Shown here: positions 8,613 to 15,514 of the stretch, in pieces
How positions within the stretch are numbered: position 1 is the stretch's first letter
Layout: each line of letters starts with the position of its first letter
Origin: Pseudaeromonas sp041911695
GTDB lineage: Bacteria; Pseudomonadota; Gammaproteobacteria; Enterobacterales; Aeromonadaceae
DNA: 20,710 nt
Reading direction: 5' to 3'
Assembly (NCBI GenBank): GCA_041911695.1
Contig: JAYROM010000198.1
Coordinates: 1-20,710 of the forward strand
The notes under the pieces: model-generated
Databases searched by the model: none
The model's input: only the letters and a program-made list of their open reading frames with translations
What the model was told of the DNA's origin: nothing
Made by a program: the position numbers and the translations under genes

Positions 8613-8810
8613 AAGTCGGTCTAGCAGGGCTGTAAGGAATGACAGGTGATTGCGTACTGGTTAAATACACATGACGCTTTTCGGGGCAGGTGGCGAGCTA
8701 CGTCGGGTGGGCGGCCGACCGGAAACCCTGCTTGGGTGCGGTGCTGTTGGCAACATGAAACGAGCTTGAATATGTTAACAGCATGCAGGCGCCCTATGTC
8801 GGCCTTGGCG

Positions 8811-9107
8811 TTACTTCAATACGGCATAGCAAGCCTGAATATTCTGCTGGAACGAGGCGGGGATGTTATCCCAGACCAGTAGATCGACCCGGAATGGCAA
8901 GGAGCTCTCGTCGAGTTCCTCTTTGAGCGTAGATACCTGCGCCTCCTGTTCGGGGCGGCTAAACACCACCAGATCGAGGTCCGAGGTGCGGCGGGTTGTC
9001 CCTTTGACCCGCGAGCCAAAGGCCCAGACTGTTACCCCGGGCAGATACTGCTGGAACAGGGCCAGCAAGAGGGCGTGAGCGTCCGGGCTGATATCAATAC
9101 CGGGCAT
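8811..9107 (-). CDS. Minimal nucleotidyltransferase (MNT) domain protein
   Basis: This 98-residue protein has the complete MNT core: GSRVKG at about residues 31-36, then SDLDLVV giving D43 and D45 (the GS-x10-DxD pattern), and a third acidic residue D75 in FRVDLLVW. MNT proteins of this size are often MntA-type antitoxins that add AMP groups to a HEPN toxin (HepT). No HEPN gene lies on either side, so the role is open. I chose the ATG at 9107 because AAGGA lies 10 bases upstream. An ATG at 9143 would add 12 residues of low-complexity leader but has no spaced ribosome binding site. The gene lies about 200 bases upstream of the hsdM promoter on the same strand and could be part of the defence island. 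Confidence 0.8.
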   Translation of the reverse strand: MPGIDISPDAHALLLALFQQYLPGVTVWAFGSRVKGTTRRTSDLDLVVFSRPEQEAQVSTLKEELDESSLPFRVDLLVWDNIPASFQQNIQACYAVLK

Positions 9108-9249
9108 GGCAGGTGGTTCCTTGTGTGACTGATGATTGTTCATTCCCAACGATCGCCGGACATGGTCTGGTACACCGAAGTCCTCGTGCGTCTAACGCAT
9201 AGATGGATAATGGCCGATACCGGCCAAGCAGTAGGTATCAGCCAGTTGA

Positions 9250-9266
9250 GCCCGCTCCCGGCGGGC
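9250..9266 (-). terminator. GC-rich hairpin downstream of the exported-protein gene, weak terminator candidate
   Basis: GCCCGC (9250-9255) and GCGGGC (9261-9266) form a six-base-pair stem with a five-base loop. It starts 27 bases after the stop of the 9293-10009 gene. There is no T-run on either strand, so it may be a weak or Rho-assisted end, or nothing. Confidence 0.25.
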
Positions 9267-9292
9267 GTATCCGGTCATCGTGACGTGGGCGG

Positions 9293-10009
9293 TCAGTCAA
9301 AGAAGTCGCTGATCTCTTTCTGGGTGTAGCCATCCAGTTGCTGCCATGGGCGCGGGGTGGGCAGGCCGGGTTTGAGGGTGACCTGCATGCGGTACTGCTT
9401 GTAGCCGTCCAGCGTATGGCGCTCGATAGTCAGCGCCAGTTGCAATTGTGGCGACCAGAGTACCCGCAGAATTTGGTTGTCTTGGGTCAAACGATACCAG
9501 CTGGCATCTTGCGCTTCGGACGGCAACCCTTCGGGCAGGGCGGCCTCCGGTTCGGCTTGCATCTGTGCCAGCGTCTCGGCCGGGAACAGACGGGTCAGGC
9601 GGGCCCAATCCGGTTCAAACCCTGACTGGCTATATTCGATCGGCGGGTAGTGCACTTGGTTCTTGTGGTAGTGGTCGACATAGTCGAGGTTCAGGTTGCC
9701 GTCCGGCAGGCGAGTCACCCAGCGGGCCGCCATCTGATACATAAAGTGTTTATGCGGTGTTTTGGCGGTGTCGTGTTGCAAATGAAAGGCGCGTGCCACC
9801 GGCAGCGGGATCAGCCGTTCGCTCCACAGCGTATCGCCATCGCGGATCCAGCGCTCTTTGTAGGTGTTCTGGCGGGTCAGGCCATCTGGCGTCACCTCCT
9901 GACTGAAATAGGTGACCAGGGCCTGAACTGGCGGCAGCGGGCTCTCCTCAGCCGCGGCGGCGTGGGCGAGAGGCAGTAATAACAGGAGGGGGAAGAGACA
10001 AAACTTCAT
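9293..10009 (-). CDS. Exported protein of unknown function
   Basis: I do not recognise this 238-residue protein. It begins with a clear signal peptide (MKFCLFPLLLLLPLAHAAAA, cleavage probably near residue 20), has no lipobox and no further membrane segment, so it should be periplasmic or secreted. It has two His-rich stretches, FHLQHDTAKTPHKHF (about 75-89) and DYVDHYHKNQVHYPP (about 109-123), which might bind metal or haem; that is only a guess. The ATG at 10009 has GAGG 5 bases upstream. It follows the two alkaline phosphatase genes on the same strand, but a strong terminator ends just before it, so it either has its own promoter or depends on read-through. Length and codon use look normal for a real gene. 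Confidence 0.85.
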   Translation of the reverse strand: MKFCLFPLLLLLPLAHAAAAEESPLPPVQALVTYFSQEVTPDGLTRQNTYKERWIRDGDTLWSERLIPLPVARAFHLQHDTAKTPHKHFMYQMAARWVTRLPDGNLNLDYVDHYHKNQVHYPPIEYSQSGFEPDWARLTRLFPAETLAQMQAEPEAALPEGLPSEAQDASWYRLTQDNQILRVLWSPQLQLALTIERHTLDGYKQYRMQVTLKPGLPTPRPWQQLDGYTQKEISDFFD

Positions 10010-10024
10010 GCAGACCTCATTAGC

Positions 10025-10053
10025 AAAAAAAGGGCAGGCTGCGCGCCTGCCCT
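10025..10053 (-). terminator. Rho-independent terminator after the alkaline phosphatase genes
   Basis: A perfect nine-base-pair stem (arms 10031-10039 and 10045-10053, core GGGCAGGC) with a five-base loop is followed on the minus strand by seven T residues (10031-10025). It begins 13 bases after the phoA stop codon and ends 15 bases before the start of the next gene. Confidence 0.9.
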
Positions 10054-10066
10054 AAACACTGCGTTG

Positions 10067-11446
10067 TTACAAACCGGTGGCGGCTTTGACCTTCTCGAAC
10101 ACCTTGGTGTTATCGATAGTGCCCTTGAACAAGTCAGCATTCGGCCCCTTGGCAAACAGCATCACATCGCCGCCGCCGTGGGTTTCCGAGCCGAGCTTGA
10201 CGCCGCTCTCCTGCAGATAGTTGTCGGCCATCACCTGCTCGCTGGTCAGATCTTCACGTACCTGCTTGCGGTTCGGGCCGTTGCCGAAGGCCAGGGTGGT
10301 AATGGCGTTGCCGTTGACATCACGCTTGATGGTCTTGTTGCTGCCTTCCTTGACCAGATCCAGCACATTGTTGCCCTTGGCCGAGTAGCCGTTGATGGTC
10401 ATGGTGTGGTCATGGTCGGCAGTGACCACGATCAGCGTATTGCTCAGATCCACCTTGGACAGCGCGGTCTTGATGGCGTCATCAAACGCTGAAGCATCCT
10501 GCAGCGCACGCTTGGCGTTGGTGCCGTGCAGCGCATGGTCGATACGACCGCCTTCGACCATCAGGAAGTAGCCATCCTGATTCTTCGACAGCAGATCAAT
10601 CGCCTTGCTGGTCATCTCTGACAGCGACGGCTGGGTGCTGGCCGGGTTGTTCTGGCGGTCGAGATCGTAGTCCATGTGCGAGGTCTTGCTGAACAGGGCA
10701 ATCAGACGTGAGCTGCTGGTCGGGTCGACCGCGGCCAACTCGTCCTTGGTGGTGGCGGTGGCATAGCCCTTGGCTTTAAGTTCGGCCATCAGGTCACGAC
10801 CATCGGCACGACCGCGCTTGTTGGTGTCTTTGTTGTACGGGGTCCAGTAGTTGGCGCCACCGCCCATCAGTACATCGACGCCATCGCCCAACGCGCTGTT
10901 AAAACCGGCACCACCCGGTACCGCCTGGACGGCGATATCGTAGGCAGCATCACGATGGCAGATATGCGCATAGGTGGCCGCCGGGGTGGCGTGGGTCAAC
11001 TCGGTGGTGGTGATCGAGCCGACTGCCTTGCCCTTGGCCTTGGCCAGCTCGAGCAGGGTGCTGACCGGTTGGCCATTATTGCTGGCACAGCCTGTCAGGC
11101 CACTGTTGCCATTGGCATCTTTGACTGGCGATTCGGCCACGGTGTCCGAGCTCATCGAGATCACTTCGTTGTTCATCTTCACGCCGGTCATATAGGCCGA
11201 CATGGAGGGGGCGGAGTCGGTGGTCTGTGCATCGTGCGAGAAGGTTTTGATGCGCGCGGTGTAGTCCAGCGTCTCCATGGTCAGTTGACCGGCTTCACCG
11301 ACCTTGTACAGGCGGGTGGCGGTAACCGTGGTCGGGCCCATGCCGTCACCGAGGAAGAAAATCACATTCTTGGCGGTCGCCGCCTGGGTCGCCGGGGTGG
11401 CGAGTGCCAGCAGAATGGCGCCAGTCAGCATCATTGGTTTAAACAT
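10067..11446 (-). CDS. phoA: Periplasmic alkaline phosphatase, PhoA family (soluble copy)
   Basis: This enzyme hydrolyses phosphate monoesters in the periplasm with two zinc ions and one magnesium ion. The 459-residue precursor has a signal peptide (about 1-22, ending ATQA). PhoA-family active-site parts visible are D34 in FLGDGMG, nucleophile S78 in TDSAPSMSAYMTG, H152 and T154 in THATPAA, E298, D303, H304 and H307 in VEGGRIDHALH, D344 and H345 in TADHDH, and H423 in ETHGGGD. Where E. coli PhoA has D153 and K328, this protein has His at both places, as in many non-enteric and animal enzymes. The ATG at 11446 has AAGGAG 8 bases upstream. Only 23 bases separate it from the preceding paralogue, with no terminator between, so the two should be co-transcribed. 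Confidence 0.95.
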   Translation of the reverse strand: MFKPMMLTGAILLALATPATQAATAKNVIFFLGDGMGPTTVTATRLYKVGEAGQLTMETLDYTARIKTFSHDAQTTDSAPSMSAYMTGVKMNNEVISMSSDTVAESPVKDANGNSGLTGCASNNGQPVSTLLELAKAKGKAVGSITTTELTHATPAATYAHICHRDAAYDIAVQAVPGGAGFNSALGDGVDVLMGGGANYWTPYNKDTNKRGRADGRDLMAELKAKGYATATTKDELAAVDPTSSSRLIALFSKTSHMDYDLDRQNNPASTQPSLSEMTSKAIDLLSKNQDGYFLMVEGGRIDHALHGTNAKRALQDASAFDDAIKTALSKVDLSNTLIVVTADHDHTMTINGYSAKGNNVLDLVKEGSNKTIKRDVNGNAITTLAFGNGPNRKQVREDLTSEQVMADNYLQESGVKLGSETHGGGDVMLFAKGPNADLFKGTIDNTKVFEKVKAATGL

Positions 11447-11469
11447 GTTCGGGACTCCTTGTCAGGGGC

Positions 11470-12873
11470 TTACAGGCCAACGGCTTGCTTGATTTTGTTG
11501 AAGACGGCGGTGTTTTCGAGCACGCCATGGAAGCTGTCGGCACCATGGCCGATGGCGCCGAGGAACACATCCGTCCCGCCGTGGGTCTCGCTACCCGGCG
11601 CACCGACGTTGAATACCGCCTCCTGGCGATAGTCGTCGGCACTGGTGGTGGCGTCGTCGATGGCCGAACGCGGGCCGTCTACACGGTTGGAGCCGTTGCC
11701 GAAACCGATGATCGAGTAGGGGGAACCGTCAGCATCGACCGTCGGCTGACCGATATTGCTGCCGCCATAGTTCTTGACCACGCCGAGCACACCGGCCTGG
11801 CTGCTGGTGGTCTTGCCGGTACGCTGCGCATAACCGTTCAATACCAGCGTATGATCATGGTCGGCGGTGACCACGATCAGGGTGTTTTTCAGATCAGGGT
11901 CCACCACTCGCATCTTGTCGATCGCCACCTTGATGGCGTTGTCGAACGCTATGGTGTCCTGCAGGGCGCGCTTGGCGTTGGTGTCATGCAGCGCATGGTC
12001 GATGCGACCGCCTTCGACCATCAGGAAGAAGCCCTTGTCCTTCTGGCTCAGCATGTCGATCGCCTTGGCGGTCATGTCAGAGAGTGCCGGCTCGGTCGGC
12101 GCCTTGCCGTTGAGACGGTCCAGGTCATAGGAGAGGTGGCTGCCATTAAACAGCCCAATCAGCGGCTTGCTGTCATCGGCGGCAATCATCTCGTTCAGCG
12201 TGCTGGCATAGGTATAACCCTTGGCCTGCAGCTCGGTGATCAGGTTACGGCCATCGGTACGGCTGCCAGCGCTGTCTTTGGGCAGGAACTGCTTGGTGCC
12301 GCCACCAAGGACGACATCAACGCCGCTGCCCAGTGCACTGTTAAAGCCTGCACCGCCCGGCACCAGTTGTGCGGCGATATCTGTTTCCAGATCGCGGTTA
12401 CAGATATGCGCGTAGGTGGCGGCCGGGGTGGCGTGGGTGACGCGGGTGGTGGTGACCACGCCGGTGCCCATCCCCTTGGCCTTGGCCAGCTCAAGCAGGG
12501 TGGTCACCGACTTGCCGGCGCTCTGACTGCAATCCGCCAGTTGGGTGGCATCGCCATCCATCGAGATGACACCATTGTTGCTCTTGACGCCGGTCATATA
12601 CGCCGACATCGACGGCGCCGAATCGGTGACCTGTGAATCATGCGAGTAGGTCTTGATGAACGAGGTCTCTGGCAGGGTATCAATGGTCAGGCTGCCATCT
12701 TCGCCCACCGCATAGATGCGTGAGGCGGTCAGCGTGGTGATCCCCATGCCGTCACCCAGAAAAAACAGGACGTTCTTGGGGGTGTCAGCGCTGGTTTTAT
12801 GGTTGTCGCTGTTACAGCCGGTCATCAACAGACCGGCGCTCAGCAACAGGGCGAGCGGTGCCATCTTGTGCAT
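11470..12873 (-). CDS. phoA: Alkaline phosphatase, PhoA family, predicted outer-membrane lipoprotein
   Basis: This 467-residue paralogue of the next gene has the same active-site set: D41 in FLGDGMG, nucleophile S85 in TDSAPSMSAYMTG, H147 and T149 in THATPAA, E287, D292, H293 and H296 in VEGGRIDHALH, D338 and H339 in TADHDH, and the C-terminal ETHGG. Its signal sequence ends in a lipobox, LMTGC (16-20), so C20 should be lipidated. Residue +2 is Asn rather than Asp, which favours sorting to the outer membrane. AAGGAG lies 10 bases before the ATG at 12873. It is first in the pair and probably carries the promoter. A longer region before the C-terminal motif (about 350-400) distinguishes it from the soluble copy. 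The likely role is phosphate scavenging. Confidence 0.94.
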   Translation of the reverse strand: MHKMAPLALLLSAGLLMTGCNSDNHKTSADTPKNVLFFLGDGMGITTLTASRIYAVGEDGSLTIDTLPETSFIKTYSHDSQVTDSAPSMSAYMTGVKSNNGVISMDGDATQLADCSQSAGKSVTTLLELAKAKGMGTGVVTTTRVTHATPAATYAHICNRDLETDIAAQLVPGGAGFNSALGSGVDVVLGGGTKQFLPKDSAGSRTDGRNLITELQAKGYTYASTLNEMIAADDSKPLIGLFNGSHLSYDLDRLNGKAPTEPALSDMTAKAIDMLSQKDKGFFLMVEGGRIDHALHDTNAKRALQDTIAFDNAIKVAIDKMRVVDPDLKNTLIVVTADHDHTLVLNGYAQRTGKTTSSQAGVLGVVKNYGGSNIGQPTVDADGSPYSIIGFGNGSNRVDGPRSAIDDATTSADDYRQEAVFNVGAPGSETHGGTDVFLGAIGHGADSFHGVLENTAVFNKIKQAVGL

Positions 12874-12935
12874 CTTGGTGTCTCTCCTTGGCTAAAAGTG
12901 GAACTGATCCTAGGAGTCAGGCGTGACAGATTTAT

Positions 12936-12959
12936 TTAACAACTGTTAACAAATGTTAA
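12936..12959. promoter_or_regulatory. Overlapping TTAACA/TGTTAA palindromes upstream of the phosphatase pair
   Basis: Two perfect palindromes, TTAACA-AC-TGTTAA (12936-12949) and TTAACA-AA-TGTTAA (12946-12959), share a central TGTTAACA. The units recur every 10 bases, one helical turn, 63-86 bases upstream of the lipoprotein phosphatase start. This looks like a regulator binding site. The TGTTAA direct repeats resemble ArcA boxes but are spaced 10 rather than 11 bases. No good PhoB box is seen. Confidence 0.5.
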
Positions 12960-13016
12960 GAATTCAAGACAGTTAGGCGACGCGGTGCGCCGTTAACGCC
13001 CGGTGATGTCGATCGG

Positions 13017-13060
13017 AAAAGGTGCCGCGCTGCGCCCTAAGTCGCCTATGCGCGGCACCT
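13017..13060 (-). terminator. Rho-independent terminator of the zrgA operon
   Basis: An 11-base-pair perfect stem (arms 13020-13030 and 13050-13060, core GGTGCCGCGC) with a 19-base loop is followed on the minus strand by TTTT. It lies 8 bases past the DUF3299 stop. The loop contains GTCGCCTA (13041-13048), which could instead pair with TAGGCGAC at 12974-12981. Confidence 0.82.
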
Positions 13061-13067
13061 GGCGGGG

Positions 13068-13544
13068 TCACGGCATATAGGGTTTGACCGAGGCGGCATC
13101 CAGCTGATAGCCCGCATCGGCCAAGTCATGGTGGGTCGATTGCACATGCAGGATGCCCTCTACTTTGATCGCATCCCACAGGTCATCGGCCGGCACCCCT
13201 TGTGGCACCTTAACCAACACCACCTGATTGGTCGGTGGCGGCGGCACATGGATGCAGGCGCCAAAGAAGGGGACCAGCAGGAACGAGGTGACGATCTGAC
13301 CGTCACCCTCGAGCGGTACGGCATAGCCGGGCAGGCTGATGTCGTGCTGATCCCATGCCGGATTGACCTCACCGGTGGGTTGCGTCGCCACTTGGGTGTG
13401 TTGGGTCGGCTCGACCGGGGCTTGGGCACTTTCACCTGGGGCAAGCAGGTTGTTCCAGGTCAGCGCCTGTGTGTTGCTGGCCAGTGCCGCTGGCGCACTG
13501 AGTAGCAGTAGCCAACTACTGAGGGTCAGGACGGTTCTCATCAT
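13068..13544 (-). CDS. DUF3299 exported protein, last gene of the ZrgA-type operon
   Basis: The 158-residue precursor has a signal peptide (MMRTVLTLSSWLLLLSAPAALA) and a single DUF3299 domain. Its hallmark segment is FLLVPFFGACIHVPPPPTNQVV (about 88-109), with the conserved C97 and H99 that could hold a metal, preceded by ISLPGYAVPLEG (about 69-80). The biochemical role of the family is not established. Its place after the ATPase and permease genes suggests a periplasmic partner in the same metal-uptake module. I chose the ATG at 13544 because AAGGAG precedes it by 10 bases and the signal peptide starts there. A GTG at 13592 would put basic residues in front of the signal and overlap the permease gene. 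It is 40 bases downstream of the permease stop. Confidence 0.88.
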   Translation of the reverse strand: MMRTVLTLSSWLLLLSAPAALASNTQALTWNNLLAPGESAQAPVEPTQHTQVATQPTGEVNPAWDQHDISLPGYAVPLEGDGQIVTSFLLVPFFGACIHVPPPPTNQVVLVKVPQGVPADDLWDAIKVEGILHVQSTHHDLADAGYQLDAASVKPYMP

Positions 13545-13584
13545 CTTGGTGATGCTCCTTGTGGGTCTTGTTCTGGGGCTGATG

Positions 13585-14832
13585 TCAGACACGGAGGGTC
13601 ATGCCATCGAGCAGGCTATAGCGATAGGCCTGTATCGCGGGTAACAACCCGGCCAGCAAACCAGCGCCCCAGATCAGCGCCAGGCGTCCGGCTTCTGCTC
13701 CACTCGGCCAGTGCCAGGCCAGTTGTAAGCCGTACTGCGCTTGCAACAGCGGGCCAGCGGCGGCTTGGGCTAAGTAGAGCGCCAGGGTGCCGAGCAGCAG
13801 ACCGAGGCTGGTCAGTAGCAAGGCCTCCAGTCCGAGCAGGGCAAACAGATAGCGGGCGCCCGCGCCGAGCGAGCGCAGGATCGCCAGCTCACGCCGCCGT
13901 GCATGCAGGCCCGCAAGCTGGGTAGTGAGCATGCCAACCAGACCGGCAATGACCACGAACCCGGCGATCACCGACAGCGCGGTCTGCGCCACCGCCATCA
14001 GCCCCCACAACTCCTGCAGGGTGGCGCCGGGCAGGATCGCCATCAGCGGCTCGGCGGCATAGGTGTTGATGCGGCGCTGCAACTGGAAGGCGAGGATCGG
14101 ACTCTTCAGGCCGACCATAAACGCGGTCAGGGTTTTGGGTGTCAGATCGTGCTGGGTGGCTTCGCTCGCGGTCAGTGCCTTGCTCTGGATGCCGCTGTCC
14201 CAGCCGTAATGGATCGCTTCGATGCCGGCCAGCGGCACATGCACGGTGCGATCAATCGGTGTTCCCGTCGGCGCCAGAATGCCAACTACCGTGAAGGGCA
14301 GGTTGTCATGTTGGATAAACGACACCTTGCCAGCGCCATGGGCGATGACAATCGACTGACCAATCTGATAGCCCAGTTTTTTGGCCACCTCGGCACCGAG
14401 TACTGCCTCAAACGGGGTGGCGAACGGCCGTCCGGCCGCGAGGCGCAGCGGCTGCTTCTGCCCATAACGCAGGTATTTGAAGTAGTCACCATTGGTGCCG
14501 AGCACGCGAAAACCACGGTGCGAGTCACCCAGCGACAGCGGTATGGTCCAGGCAATCCCCGGACTCTGGCGCAGTGCCTGATAGCTGTCCCAGCCGACAT
14601 TGTTGGTTGGGTTGCCGATACGGAACACCGCATACAGCAGTAGATTGACCGGCCCGGAACGCGCGCCGACGATCAGATCCGTACCGGAGACGGTATTGGC
14701 GAAACTCTCGCGCGCCTGGGTCTGCAGGCGCTCGACGCCGAGCAGCAGCATCACGCTGATGGCCACCGACAGCAGCGAGAGGCCAGCGGTCAGCCGGCGG
14801 GCCAGTAGGCTACGCATGGCCAGGGTCAGCAT
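13585..14832 (-). CDS. ABC transporter permease, FtsX/MacB-like, of the ZrgA-type operon
   Basis: The 415-residue membrane protein has the FtsX/MacB plan: one N-terminal helix (about 17-33), a large periplasmic domain (about 34-270, MacB_PCD type, containing the TDLIVGARSGPVN stretch), then three helices (about 278-304, 327-355 and 384-402). The cytoplasmic loop holds RRRELAILRSLGA (about 312-324), the usual contact with the ATPase. Proteins of this type often transmit mechanical force or move lipoproteins rather than import small solutes, which is notable for a zinc-linked locus. The ATG at 14832 is preceded by GGAGG at 5 bases. A GTG at 14838 falls inside that ribosome binding site and is unlikely. 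The start overlaps the ATPase gene end by 7 bases, indicating coupling. Confidence 0.93.
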   Translation of the reverse strand: MLTLAMRSLLARRLTAGLSLLSVAISVMLLLGVERLQTQARESFANTVSGTDLIVGARSGPVNLLLYAVFRIGNPTNNVGWDSYQALRQSPGIAWTIPLSLGDSHRGFRVLGTNGDYFKYLRYGQKQPLRLAAGRPFATPFEAVLGAEVAKKLGYQIGQSIVIAHGAGKVSFIQHDNLPFTVVGILAPTGTPIDRTVHVPLAGIEAIHYGWDSGIQSKALTASEATQHDLTPKTLTAFMVGLKSPILAFQLQRRINTYAAEPLMAILPGATLQELWGLMAVAQTALSVIAGFVVIAGLVGMLTTQLAGLHARRRELAILRSLGAGARYLFALLGLEALLLTSLGLLLGTLALYLAQAAAGPLLQAQYGLQLAWHWPSGAEAGRLALIWGAGLLAGLLPAIQAYRYSLLDGMTLRV

Positions 14833-15509
14833 ACGCACCTCCGGTTCAGCGTCTGCATCGGGGCCACCCGATCAAACAGCGGCTCCAGGGTCGGGTCGTG
14901 GCTGACAAAGATCAGCGTACTGCCTTGGCGAGCACATTCAGCGAACAGCAGTTCGATAAACGCCGCGCGGTTGTCGCTGTCCAACGCCGAGGTCGGTTCA
15001 TCGGCAATCACCAGCGCCGGGGCACCGATCAGCGCACGGGCGGCGGCTACTCGCTGTTGCTGGCCAATGCTCAGGGCATGGACCGGTTGTTGACGCAGGC
15101 GCTCGGGCAGTTGCAGGGCATCGAGCAGGCGAATTGCCTCGTCGCGGGGCGCTGCATCAAGCCGGCTGCGTTTGTGCGCAGAGAATTGCAGCGTGCACAG
15201 CACGTTGTCGATCACGCTCAGATATGGCAGCAGATTGAACTGCTGAAAGATATAACCAAGATGATCGGCGCGAAACCGGTCGCGAGCGCGGCCAGACAGT
15301 GCCTCCAGCGCATGATCCAGCACGCGCACCGAACCTTGGGTGGCGGTCTGAATACCAGCCAGCAGGCCCAGCAGGGTGGATTTGCCGGAGCCGGAGGCGC
15401 CCTTGATAAACACCCGTTCGCCTTGGCGTATCGTCAACGCCGGGATCTCCAGTGTCGGCGCCTGATCCGGCCAGGCGAACACCAGTTGTTGCAGTTCAAC
15501 CACATTCAT
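14826..15509 (-). CDS. ABC transporter ATPase, LolD/MacB type, of the ZrgA-type operon
   Basis: This 227-residue nucleotide-binding subunit powers the neighbouring permease. All motifs are present: Walker A GASGSGKST (37-45), Q-loop around YIFQQFNLLP (Q89), signature LSIGQ (146-150), Walker B LVIADEPTSALD (about 166-177) and H-loop H204 in FVSHD. The sequence belongs to the LolD/MacB/FtsE group. It ends in an unusual RRCVC, leaving a C-x-C pair at the very C-terminus. I chose the ATG at 15509, although no strong ribosome binding site is visible. A TTG at 15521 would overlap the zrgA stop. Translation probably depends on coupling to zrgA, which ends 5 bases upstream. Confidence 0.93.
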   Translation of the reverse strand: MNVVELQQLVFAWPDQAPTLEIPALTIRQGERVFIKGASGSGKSTLLGLLAGIQTATQGSVRVLDHALEALSGRARDRFRADHLGYIFQQFNLLPYLSVIDNVLCTLQFSAHKRSRLDAAPRDEAIRLLDALQLPERLRQQPVHALSIGQQQRVAAARALIGAPALVIADEPTSALDSDNRAAFIELLFAECARQGSTLIFVSHDPTLEPLFDRVAPMQTLNRRCVC

Positions 15510-15514
15510 CGGCG

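Noticed and set aside
8571..8810. Possible HepT-type HEPN gene next to the MNT gene
   Set aside because: No open frame with HEPN features exists here on either strand. A plus-strand frame at 8646-8882 overlaps the MNT gene and lacks the R-x4-6-H motif.
11485..12636. Long open frame (383 codons) on the plus strand opposite the first alkaline phosphatase
   Set aside because: The opposite strand encodes a complete PhoA with all catalytic residues. The plus-strand product has no recognisable domain and is a by-product of GC-rich codon use.
12910..12935. PhoB box before the phosphatase pair
   Set aside because: One CTGTCA half-site is present on the minus strand, but the expected second copy 11 bases away matches at only about three of seven positions.
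13903..14643. Open frame of 246 codons on the plus strand opposite the permease gene
   Set aside because: The minus strand holds a permease with family motifs, good ribosome binding site and operon overlap. The antisense product is low-complexity with no motif.
14836..14838. GTG start for the permease gene
   Set aside because: It falls within the GGAGG that serves the ATG at 14832, so the ATG is the better start.
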